From assembly GCA_003342815.1 (NCBI GenBank), contig PTEX01000340.1, forward strand, positions 70,061-134,060: DNA of 64,000 nt, in the 5' to 3' direction. This stretch comes from Eudromia elegans. Its lineage: Eukaryota > Chordata > Aves > Tinamiformes > Tinamidae. A program made the translations under genes and the position numbers. Shown here in pieces: positions 19,715 to 31,419 of this stretch; the stretch's first letter is position 1; each line of letters opens with the position of its first letter. The notes under the pieces were generated by a model. It was not told the origin of the DNA and searched no databases. It saw only the letters and a program-made list of their open reading frames with translations.

Positions 19715-22700
19715 ATATTAAAACCCCTCTACACTACTCATGATCACTGTTTTTCACTTCTTCCTTTATCAAGTTTATAGGATCTTTGCTAAACTGTTTC
19801 TAATTCTACGTGTGGATTATAGCAAGGATTTTTTTGTGTGTGTTAGTGGGTTGTTAGAGGTCAGCACAAAATTCTATGCAAAGTTAACTTTGATACTTTA
19901 TTGATATGTTGCATTTTTTAAGGTTCTATTTTGAAATGAACAATAATATCATTTATTTTGGTTTTCAGATATAATCCTACTTTAAATATCCACTTAATAC
20001 TGGCTGTGAACTTAGTTACTTTTAGTAAATTTGTAGGGGTATTTTATTTTAATAACAATGAAGCCCTATACTAATGATTGACTACTTTTTTTTTTAAAAA
20101 AAAAATATCACTTTTCCCAAATCATAACAAAGACTGAGAGTGTCCTCTCCCCACACCCCATCATCAGGAGATGAGTTTTAATATGTATATATTTTGTTTT
20201 CTGTACTTCTGTGGGGGAAAAAAGCAGCCCTCATCACAGGTGCCTTTTCTTTTTATATCTCATGGAAGCAAGCCAAGTAACTCCATACTTACCGGGAAAG
20301 TCTAGAGCTACAAGTAATTCGTTTGCAAGAATGACAGGAAAATCCTTATTCCTCCAAGCAGCACAGACTTCCTGCCTTTGCCAGAAAATGGGGAAATAAA
20401 GAGAAAGACAACCTGCAAAAAGAGTAAGAAAAATAGATACTGCTATTTGGGACAGGAGAGCAACAGTTGCACTCCCAAATCCTAGAGAAGTTGATGTCCC
20501 CGTGGAACAGGAGACTTGGTTATGTTTTACAAGAGAAGAAATACATGGGCAGTGAGATGCCTTGAATAAGGATGTGAAATTCACTGTCTTGGGAAGAGGT
20601 CCTCCTTACAGGATTAAGGACTTGGGCATGAGACACATACTAGTATATTCTGCTTTTAAGGAGGGAAGGCATGCCTGAGATCCTGAACGCTCAGGAAAGG
20701 GATGTGCTTCTACTTTCCTTTCTGTGGGAAAGCAATACCATTTCTGAGACGGCCTGTGGAAAGCTGATAAGCACACTGGGGTGATTCACGAGGACTATTA
20801 TAGAATATTTTAGGATTCTTTTCTCTCTTACATTTTACAGCAGAAGGATGGTTTTCATCTCCGGCTGGGCTGTTTCTGATGCCAGCTAGGGTATGTTTCA
20901 AGGCATTCTCTGTGTTTCATGCCGTGCTTATGAAAAGACTATTTTTACCATATGACTATTAGCAAATTTCTCCAGCCCTCCTGCTTCCCTCAGGGTCAAA
21001 CTCTCTCCTGAGAGTGTGCTCTGATTATATAAGAGATATAAATTGAAATTCCACTGGGAAACTGTGGCTAGGGTAAAGCTGAAGAGAAGACTCCTGGCAA
21101 GTTTGAATAAGTACAAGTGGATCATACTTTTAAACAATCAGGGGCTGCTTCTGTTTCTTCTGATGCACCAGGAATTTGAAAAATACATAGCTCATAAGTC
21201 CAGCTTTTTAAAGCCATTTTATACCTCCTCATAACATCTTTTTTTAAAAAGCCAAATAAAACTATAGTGAGGTTTTGCAAAACAGCTATATTTCTTTGTG
21301 TTGCAATTAAGCTGGACTTAAAATGTGATCCATGTGAATTTATGTAGATGAATGATCTATATGGGATCACTCTAATAAGACTGGCACTCATAGACAAGCC
21401 TGAAATATTTGTTTTGCATATTGGAGGCATATATTTCTTGGGAGGCATGTGTATTAAAAAAAAATAATGTCATCTAAGAGAGTATAGGTGTGTACTCATA
21501 TAGTGTATGGAACAGAATTTTGTGATTGTATTAAAGCAGAGCAATCTGAGTTAACTGGATCTGGCTATGTGTACACTAGTAATAATTTGGGGTTATAAAA
21601 ATTAAAACCTGGGAAGAAGAAAAAGGAGAATAATTTTTTTTTTCAAAGTTCCTAGAACTGTGTGAAGTCCTAAAGACTCTGTGTATTCCAAAATAATTTA
21701 TATAGTCAAAATGATTTAACTTTGAGCAGAATATGTCTAAGCAAGGCATACACAGGAAACCAGGCAAAGTAAAGAGTAGCAGGCAGGATCACAGACCAGA
21801 GCAGCAAGTCCCCCAACAGGCGTTTATATGTTCCTGTCCTCAGACAGTGTGGAAGAGCTCACAACACTGGGCTGAACAAGGGTGTTTCACTGGAGTACTG
21901 GGCTGGAAGTGACCTTGCTGGGAGGCAGACACAGTCTAACCCCTTTATTCTGTGGCCGCTTTTCTCCTGACTGTAACTCCCTGCATGCTAGATAAAACTA
22001 TGAAGCAAATCTGCTGAGTTCTGGCCACTGGCAGAGCAGAAATGGAATCATGGCCCTGCAGTTTTCAGGTACTGAGCGTCTGCAGTGGGATTTCAGGCAG
22101 AATGAGACCTGGTGAGTGGGCAAGGAACGAGGGGAAGTAGCAGGGCTTACCAACCATTCCCGAAACAAAGTGTTTATACTACTTTGGTCTTATTTAGCTC
22201 AGAAAGATGAAAGGACTTTAATTTCAGCAGGAAAGGGGAAGAGCTATTCAGATTTGCCAGACAGGCTTTTACTATTCATCAGCTGTATGAAACAAACCAA
22301 AGCTGACAACAGCCAGGTACCTCCATACCTTCTTGTGACAACATTGAGAATGTCACCACTGTCTCAGGTGGGACCTGAAAACAGACATGTGTTATTGCTG
22401 TCTTCTGGACTAGAGACCTTTCAATTTTATTTTCAGTTTCCTGAAAAAAATGGCTTGTTTCAGATCAACAAGTAAAACATAGGTAAAAAAAAAAAGACAC
22501 TTCTTAATACAACACAAGGCTTAGCAATAGGATAAACTGCTAGAACCCAAGTACAAAGCTTGTGCTTTTTTTTTAATAGGAAATGCCATGCAAATTATGT
22601 TTTCTTACAAATAAAAGAAATTCTACTCACATATTCAGTATAGATTTTTCACCTATGTGAAAATCCCTGGCTTTGCCTGTGCTTTATGTTCTTACTCAGC

Positions 22701-24120
22701 GGTGTGTGTTTAGAATGAAAGAGAAAGACCCAGTAAAGGTAAAGGTTAGTGTTCCTAAAAGAAAGCTTTTTCTTCCTTTGTTTTGTTTTGTTCTTTTCAG
22801 TGGCCTTTTCTTTAGCCAAGACTCTGCTCTGTTGTTGATACTTAGTTTTTGTTCTGTAAAAAAAGCACATTCATTTAGCTCCTCTGGCTCTGTGAAGACA
22901 GGAATCACAAACATAATTCTGTATATGTGACATGCATTTTTTTCTACTATTCTGTTCTACTTCGGCTGCAATCTTGTGTCAGTTGTTAGCAATAACACTA
23001 CTGATGGCCAGAACCATACAAAGGAGCAATACCAAATGGAGAATTATTTAGAAACAAAGTTTTTATTCCAGCTTTGTCACACTGTAAGATGAAAGAAAGT
23101 AAAGAGAAAGAATGACTTTATATTGAACATACGGGTTTACATATCTTTCTTTTGGGGCAGCCTTAGTTGTAGAACTGTAAACTGAACTTCTCCATCTCTA
23201 GACTGCATCAGGCATTCAGCACAGCTAGAACTATTTCAAGCAATTTCCTTATTTTCCCATTCCATGCTACCCAAATATGACAAATCTATCCCAGACTGTG
23301 TTGGTGTGTTGTGCTGGCTGCAATTAATGGAGGATTTTCTAACTTATTTTTAACTAGCAGTTAACAGTATATTGTTCTGCTAAATTATGATAGGCATATA
23401 GAGCATGTCTATTGCCAAAGGTAACTCACTTTCTGAGCTTTGTTTTTTTCACCTTCATTTAATGTTTGGTAGATTATTGTAATAAAGTGCTTGTGGAATA
23501 ATTTACTCATTGGCCATTAATTTTCTATCTCTGACTTTAATAACTTTTCTTTGAAGAACAGTCACAGATTTGCTAAGTGACCTCAGTTTCCAACTTAGAA
23601 GTTTAGAATTTACCTTATTTCTTGTATTTAACCACTTCCCTCAAGGCTGAGATTTAGTTTTTCTTTTTAATTCTGTTTGGAATATTGCTAATGGCACTTA
23701 CTTTAAGATCATCTGTTTTGTACAGAAGAAAAAAATGAGTTCCCAGAGAGGGGACTAATGGAAGAGACGGACTGTGGTGGTGGAAAGCAGCAATGATTAC
23801 CTCTTTAATGAACAGTGGATTTACAGAGGTCCTTGGAAGCACAAAAGAATAGATGTTTTCAGTTTTCACCTAACTGAAAACAGAGTAAGGCCAAAGAGAT
23901 ATTAATCCATATGTATTGTAACTAGTACATTAGTGTTTAAGAAAAAATCCAAACCTTTCTCCCAGAGGAAGAGGAACTAGGATCACATTTAATTACAAAA
24001 AAACTGGCAGTGTATCAGTGCCAAGAAGCTGGAGGTGTCAATGGTTTGTCTACTAGTGAAGGTATATTAGGACATGTTCCACCTCTCTCTGCAACCAGAG
24101 CTGAGCCGTAGCAGTACAGT
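19715..24120. other. Unique AT-rich DNA, no gene seen
   Basis: Contains a T10A10 palindrome at 20086-20105 and short A runs. ORFs at 20234-20584 and 22116-22475 have no recognisable domain. The GC-richer stretch at 21780-22100 has a passage at 21900-21945 faintly like a CR1 3' region, too weak to call. Confidence 0.5.
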
Positions 24121-27100
24121 TTTGCTGAACGTCTCCTGAGAAAATCCCCATTTTTAGTCTTTTATGTCTAATAACATTTCTGAACAATTTACAGCATTCA
24201 TGCAAAAAAATTAACACAAACTTCTTCATGATGTTTGCTTACAATTTGACTCTTAAATCCCATAATTAATGGTATCCTGCTTTACTGCAACTGGGATATT
24301 GGTGCTGGTACTTTTGTAAATCAAATTATCTGTAACTCTATATACAATCTTAGAAGAAATTTTGGCTAAGGCATTTTGGTTTTAAAGATCTTGAGCTTTC
24401 TAACTTCTCTAGTCAAACACTCAGACATTTCAATACCACGAACTGCTATTTAAAAAAATCCAATTTGAGACTTTTGTATTTTAGTCTAAGTTGTTGAGAG
24501 TATATCAGAGTTTGTAACTAAGGGAAATCTTTAATGATGGCTGTGCTATCAATCCATAGAGAAAATAAGTGGAGGTAGGGAAGGGCATATCAGTCTGCAG
24601 ACCACTGACATTAACTGAAGTGATTTAATTTAAAATATTCTGAGGTTGCTACTGTTCATTGGAAAGCTAATGGGGTTACACAACCTTCCTCTGACAGATC
24701 TCGAACGGTCCCATGGGCTACTTCCATTGCTTTATATAGCTCAAGACTATTTATGTAATTACATTGTGTTAGTATAACTTTATGGATCAAGAAACATGAG
24801 GGACCACTTCTTACTCTGGCATAGACTTTCTCTGAATCAGTGTTATTTTTTGAATTTATCCTGGCTTCGCTTTTCCTATTTTTGAGGCATACATGGAAAT
24901 AAATGCATTTTATACAAAAATAGAAATTACAAGAGTGTTTTATAAAGGTAAAACATTGTTACTGAGTTGTACTAGCTCAACAGTTCTGATATGAGATGAA
25001 ATACTCTATTATAGTGAAAAACTATGATGTATTTTCATACTGTAACCTTTCAATATATACTAAATCTTCAGCTAAATGATCTAACCCTCCTAGAGAGGTT
25101 TCATTCCATTTAAGGAATGGAATTGTATTGGACTCTTGATCAGTACTTCATCTTCTAAAAGAAACTATTTAAAATAGGCTGCGATTTTTCAGTATTACAG
25201 AGCAAGAATAAAGGAGCACTCTTTTAATGTAAGTGTATGTGCTTCTATTGAAAGTGGTTGCAAGCTGACATTATGTCAAATTTAATATCCCATAAAATAT
25301 TTTGGCCTCTTTACTCTAGTTGTACTCAAGTGCTAGGGACATGAAAACAATTTTAAAATTCTAGTATCCTAATATTGTTATTAATGCAGGTGTTCCTACT
25401 TCCAGATAAGCTGTGATTAATGCGTGTGTCAAGTGACCTTACTTATCTCTGGTTCTTCTTAGAAATGATTTTTTGGTGCCTGCAAAACACTGACACTGTC
25501 TCATTTGATGATAAAAAAATTGTGAAATAGTAGGTATATATTTTGGAAGAAGGTAGAATATCCTTTATAAACAAATAACATTATCAGCTAAGGATAACGC
25601 CTTTCAAATACTTGATTGGCTTGAACGCTTTCAAAGTTCTTTCTATTTTAAAAAAGATGGTTCCAAACAATAACTTTTTAATGACTTAACAGAGTACAAA
25701 ATAAAGTTTATGCTTCAAATAGCATACTTTATGTTTAATAAGGAAGTATTACTGTATTAACTTTTACCTGCCTGGATGATGTCTGTGTCTATACTAAGCT
25801 GTATGATAACGCTATGCATGTTTATGCAGGAGAAAAACTTTGAGACATCTTGGTAATGTTTTAAGAATATTCATGAATGTCTTCTTGAAAATTTATCCCT
25901 TGAAATGATCCAAAACATTCCAGAATGTATCTTACGGCAGTACTTAATAAAACTTTCTACGGTCTGTGCTTTACAGAGGGCAAATTAAGGCACAGAAAAT
26001 TTTTCGGCTACTTTCTAGAGCTCAGAGTAAATGCTTCTGCCCTTGATCAGGAAACTAATTGTTTGATAATTTGATTTACTCATTGGGAAGTGTGGTTAAA
26101 AAAATCATGTTTTATATAGGGAAAGAGTAAGAGTAACTAGTAACTAAGCCATGAAGATTCTCTGATAAAAAAAAATTAAAAATATAAACCTGGGGTCTTT
26201 AGATAACATTTATGTAGTTTTGTAGAACATATATAAAAACAGAGAGAGAAAACAATGTATTGTATCTTTTATTTATGACCAGAATATGTCAGTAAGAAAT
26301 ATGCTCATCTTCTGTAGAAGCTGAGGTACAAATATGAATCAACATATGTATTCTAGTGACAGCAAACATCTTAGGCGTTCCATACATCCATAAAAACAGG
26401 AAAAACAACATCATGCCACAAACAAAAATAGTGTACTTTTCACTATACCTATCCCTTGCGACGTGTGTTCCCAGCCACCCATAAAGCTTACATGGCTCTT
26501 TAAATGTGCTAGAAAAAGCTAATAAATTACATGTTCCACATCTGTGATGCTTTTAAAATGCAATAATTCAAGGGTTGTGATGCCCATGAGCATATTAAGT
26601 AAGACTATATTAAAATACCTATATTATATAGAGTATCCTACTGAAAAAATGCTCACTGATTCTGCTCTTGGCATTGCAATTTTTGGAGACACTGTAGTGT
26701 GATAAATTAAAGAAGTGGGAGAGAAAATACCTATCAATTAGTTTATTCATCTTTCAGTTACGATGTTGACTTGAAGGAAATTATAATGTGTGTATAAAAG
26801 TTAGGAAATGTGTCAACATCAGAAACTGGATATCAAAGAATGAAGAAAGCAAGTGATTTGTTTCACCAAAACACAGTCAAAAATAAATCAGGCTGGTTAA
26901 TAAAATGCTAGGGAAATTCCTTGCACAATAGTTTGAAGCTTTGCATTTTTTATGCCTTAGAGAACAACAACAAAAAACAATAAAAAAGCAAAAGAAAAGC
27001 ATTCAAAGACATGCAAAGCATAAACTAATTATTAACACCAGTCAGGCTTTCCTTTCCAGCATATGAAAACTGGAGAAAACCTATCAAGTTCTTACCAATC

Positions 27101-27261
27101 ATGTAGCAATCAACCTGTTTCCTTTGGGCAGCATTTTTCAGTGAGAGAAGGATGACTAAAGCAGACAAATGTCAATAATGGAAGCCATATCTAATATAAA
27201 AGCCAGAACCTGGATTTATTCTGTCACCAGAAGTGAGTGGTATTTTTAACAGTCTATAACT
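24121..27261. other. AT-rich, repeat-poor tract
   Basis: Over 3 kb without any recognisable transposon, microsatellite or ORF above 60 codons. This is typical of gene-desert or intronic DNA that may include conserved non-coding elements. No motif allows a specific call. Confidence 0.5.
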
Positions 27262-27273
27262 GCCACCTGCTGG
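27262..27273 (-). promoter_or_regulatory. CTCF-like core / E-box match
   Basis: GCCACCTGCTGG is the reverse complement of CCAGCAGGTGGC, which fits the CTCF core pattern CCANNAGRKGGC and also contains the E-box CAGGTG. It is flanked by a 6-bp inverted repeat TATAAC/GTTATA. A 12-bp match can occur by chance and binding is not shown. Confidence 0.25.
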
Positions 27274-27469
27274 TTATAAAATTAAATAGACTGTTTTGTC
27301 ACAAAGCTCTTCATGGTAAATCATCTATAAACATGGATGATGTTGATTTGTTCGGATGTTGGGTTATTCTGTTCTGTTGAAATTATTGTGCAGTTATTCA
27401 AAATTGCAGTCAGACCATATTTAGTACTGCTGGGGTCTTTTTTAAGGGACAAATGTCTACATTACAAAC

Positions 27470-27860
27470 AACACTGGGAGCAGACATCGGCAGGGAGGTG
27501 CTCCTGCAGGAAAGGCAGGATTAGTTTTTCTCTCAGTTTTAATGAGCTTGCACTTGGCTGCAGCACAGGGGATGATGCTTGAGGCTTTCATGTTGTTCTT
27601 GCTCCCAGCACAGCACTGCAAAGAAGTGGGATCCATGGGGTGCATGGGGTGAGCACTGGGAACACCAATGGCACCATCTGATCCATGGTGCCTTCGAGGC
27701 CTCACATGGACGGCACGGCTGTCCCCATCCAGCTGATATTTCCAGCTGTCAGACAGGCTTTTCTCCGCCTGTTACCTACCTAGTCTTTCCCCTCTTGCCC
27801 TCACGTTCCTGACAGTTGTTTCTGCTCTTTCCCTTACCTACTCCATGGTAAAGAAGTAAA
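27470..27860. other. GC-richer patch, origin unclear
   Basis: Compared with its AT-rich surroundings this patch has more G, C and CpG. It includes the repeated word 'catggggtg' (about 27634-27651) and an 8-bp perfect inverted repeat, GGCACCAT (27670-27677) and ATGGTGCC (27685-27692). Overlapping ORFs occur on both strands. Just to its left, 27400-27430 ('cagtcagaccatatttagtact') is faintly like CR1 ORF2. It may be a worn repeat or an unrecognised exon. Confidence 0.35.
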
Positions 27861-30800
27861 GAAGTGCTAGTTGCCCCACTTTATAAAGGGCTGCCTGCAA
27901 AGAAGGAAAAAAAAAAGCCCAAACATTTTGGATCCTTAATGCTCACAAACATTTCATCTGCTCTTTTTGTAGATCTCTTTTGCTTAATGACATGCCCCAG
28001 GTTGCTAAATCCTGCTGTATTCATTGTAGAAACCATTAGACCATGCCTGCAGGCCAAAAACGTTCAAGAGCTGAAGCAGATGATGATGGCTAACTTCAGA
28101 AAAGCAATTTCTTTGGTTTGATTATCTCCTTTTTTTGTTGTTCTGTAATACAATTCATAGCATGAACACAAAAATTAATCTGTGCTCAAATTAAGTAGCT
28201 CTGTAAACAGCATGACTACATCTGGCAGAAAAGTGAAAAACACATTGTTGTTTTCTCCTTCATTTTTCTTCTGAAAAACAGGCTCATAAGGGCTACACCA
28301 CCCAATAACATACAACTTTCTTACCACACAATAAAAATTTCCTCATATGCTGGATACTGGGGCATTTGTATTTGGAAAGAAAAAAAGAAAAAAAAGTAAC
28401 TGTGTGTCTTGGTCTAACTTGTAAAGCGCTTTCTCCAAAAAAAATTAAAGGCCATAGGTCTAGAAGCTCTATTCCTAGAATTTCTGGGGCATTTGGAAGC
28501 TGCAGTAGTTCCAGTAGATCGAATCACATACTAAGTAGGATCATGCACTTCACAAAACAAAAAGCAAATATAAATCCAATACTAAACATACAGTAACTTA
28601 TCCCAACCTGAAGTAACAAAAAATGTCAAAAACGTAAGTGTTCTCCAGTCAGTTCTGTTATAAACACAATTTTAACTAGCTCACCCACTAGAAAATCTCT
28701 CTCAATCTTCTGTTATCTGGCTATTTCCCACATAAATGTCCCAAAGAAAAGTAAGAATACTCCTCAGTGAAGTAACTGAGTGTAAGTCTCAAGTGGCCTC
28801 TGTGATTTTGCCACAGAGCATACTAGTTGGAAAGGCCAACAATATTGCACTGAGCCTTGGCAAGTGAGTCCCACTCTTCTCGGCTGAGTATGAGCAAACG
28901 TCCTAACCTGTATGTGATGAGGCAGGTATGTAGGGACCAGGCAGGCCTCATCAGCCTGGAAACCTGAGAGGGTTATGTAACCCGAGTCAGGCAAGCATAT
29001 GGAAGGCTGTCAAATGGATGCAAGGCCATCCAGGGATGACCAAGGAGGCGAAGAGGATAATTGCCTACTAAGCTGCTGGGAAAAGGAGGTTCTGGAACAG
29101 TGAGGCTGCCAATTAGATTTGGCATGGCTTCTGGGTATCATGAGGAGTGTGGGTAGACTCAGTGAATAACTGAGTACAGTTTGGGGAAACTCAGAAAAAT
29201 CTTACTGAAATTCATGTCTTTAACGAGCAACAGTGATCTATTTAACTTTGCTTATTAGTCTGCCATAGTGATCACTCAGGATGGTTAAGGACTATTAACT
29301 GTCTTTAGATATTCTACTATCTCTATTTTCTATTTCAAAGTAATTGAAAATTTCTCAAGGAAGAGAACTTTGAAGCTTTGAAGGCTGTGTGGTACAGGAT
29401 GAAGAAAACTGGTGCGTGAAATGTATCTGGATGTTTCACAGCTATGCAAAGCTATTGAGAGCCCATAGTGTTGGCAGTGTGTACCTTACTACTTGTATGA
29501 TGAAAGCAGGTAGATCCTGAATGGATGTCAACTAGACCTACAAAGATCTACAAAGATCCCAGAGTACTGGCACGAAACTGCTGAGCTTTTCACCAAGTAG
29601 AAAATACTTAACCAGACATAAAGTTAGTGGTTCATCTCCAAACATGCAATTTTCACATTTACAGACTCTGTCTTTCTGATACTACTTAGAAAACCTACAT
29701 TACTTCTTAAAAACTGCTTCTTAAATCTATAGCATTTTTCAGGTCACAAGCAGGTTGTATGGCTGTGAAAGGTATAGATTAGTGACTAGAGAAATATTAA
29801 GCAAGCATTTTTTATTATTATTTACTTATTTTCTGGTGGCATGTGTGAAGTCCTTATGTATATTTTGGAGAAGCAGAATATTTGTAAATAAGGAAATGGT
29901 CTGGTCAGCTATGAAAAAACAGTTATCTTACTGATTTTTCTGTTGGCTCTCCACGTGACAAATAGTTTCTTTGTTTAGAGTCCTTTACCATTGCTCGCAT
30001 TTTATTATAAAACAGTTTTAGTTTCTACTTGACTATGAGATATGAGTAATAAGAATGTTATATACAGGAGTCTACATATACAGTTTTTAAGATTAGAAGT
30101 ATTAATCCTAGTAGTACAAATTTAAGAAATTTGCCATGCCAAGTTAAAGTAAAGCTTTGACAGCCTGCCTTATATCCTATTTTCTCTTTTGCCAAATTAT
30201 GATTACTGGAAATGTAAGAGGAATATAAAATATGAAGAACTGAATGCTGCATATGATTATGCGTACATATTAATCTTCTCCTTGAAAGTTAGCTGATAGG
30301 TTTTCAATACAGAAATTAAAATAAATGAGAAAAATGAAAATGAAACAAATTACATGCATATCTTAATGAATGTTGTTAAAATAGAGAAAAAAAGAAAAAG
30401 TAAACTTTGTACCAAAGTAACTTCGTAACTGTTTGTTTGAATGAAGTAGGACTATAACATGCTATGTTCTCGTCCACACATAGGAAATATCAACTAAACT
30501 TAGTTTGTGCCACCTGTCTTTAAAAATTGTGAAACTTGATATTGGAGGAAATATTGCAGAAGCCATTCAATGTCTCCATCTTAAAACTCATTTAATGGAT
30601 ATCTTCTTACCCAAGAGTGCATTCAAGAATGAAGTTAGTGCACTTGTTAGTAATTTCTCTTTTTGTCCTGTTTAAAACCCAAAGGTTTTCAAATTTTCGC
30701 TACTGTAAAAATATACGGGCCAAATTAACTGTGTCAGCTGATTTTATGGGCCAGCAAGTAGTTATTGTAAAATAACAGTTATGACTGAGTTGGGCTGGAC

Positions 30801-31379
30801 TTAAAAAGTTGCCTAAAAAATAATAGGACAAATGTAACCATGATTGCTGCATTGATTTATTCAAAAAACTTTTCCAGAAATATAAGGTTTCGTGTCCAGC
30901 TGCCCAGTTAACTATTTCTAGAAAAAAATCTGTATTCCTCCATGCATTAGGCATGTATGTGTCTCTGCAGATGTCTATTAGAGAAGTTGTTTGATTTGTG
31001 TGTCTAAGTAAAAAGAAAAAAAAAAAATTTTTTTTGACCATGATCAGCTTGACAACTTTATTACAGAGAACTATAGATGAAGATTGATTCTCTGAGGCCA
31101 TGCAGGTAGAACATGTCATGGACAACAAAAGCAAGTTATACATAACCCAGATTTTATTAAGCATGCATATTAACTTACACATACAGCTTCCTTCCCTCTG
31201 CAAGGAGTCCTCTGCCTGCTCTTCCTCTTCCAAAACTTTACCAAGAAGCACAGGAGTGAAAATATGTCCTGAAACGGTAGTCCTAGAAATCCTGTCTCTT
31301 TAAAGAGTGTCAGAAGAGGCAGACATGAATAATGGCAATGTGTATCTAAAACAGGGATTCTGGAGCTGAGTTGAGCATC

Positions 31380-31385
<6 letters not shown>
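27861..31385. other. Unique DNA, no gene seen
   Basis: Mostly AT-rich. A GC-richer part at about 28790-29120 has no recognisable identity. The longest frame here (30700-31251, minus, 183 codons) has no domain, runs through an A/T homopolymer junction at 31016-31035 and is treated as chance. Confidence 0.5.

Positions 31386-31417
<32 letters not shown>
31386..31417. repeat. Poly(A) run, 32 bases
   Basis: Uninterrupted A run. No element upstream is recognised, so a retroposed origin cannot be shown. Confidence 0.95.

Positions 31418-31419
<2 letters not shown>

Noticed and set aside
19228..19743. Long open frames (146-171 codons) of KEGR-type repeats
   Set aside because: They are only translations of the GGAA microsatellite and run through an N gap.
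21890..21960. Possible CR1 3' end ('ctggaagtgacct', 'gtctaacccc')
   Set aside because: Only scattered words match and the spacing is wrong; too weak to call.
27395..27550. Possible CR1 ORF2 fragment
   Set aside because: About 30 bases resemble CR1, but the following sequence does not continue the match.
30700..31251. 183-codon minus-strand ORF with hydrophobic stretches
   Set aside because: No recognisable domain. It contains a phenylalanine run made by an A/T homopolymer and has a composition expected of AT-rich random sequence.
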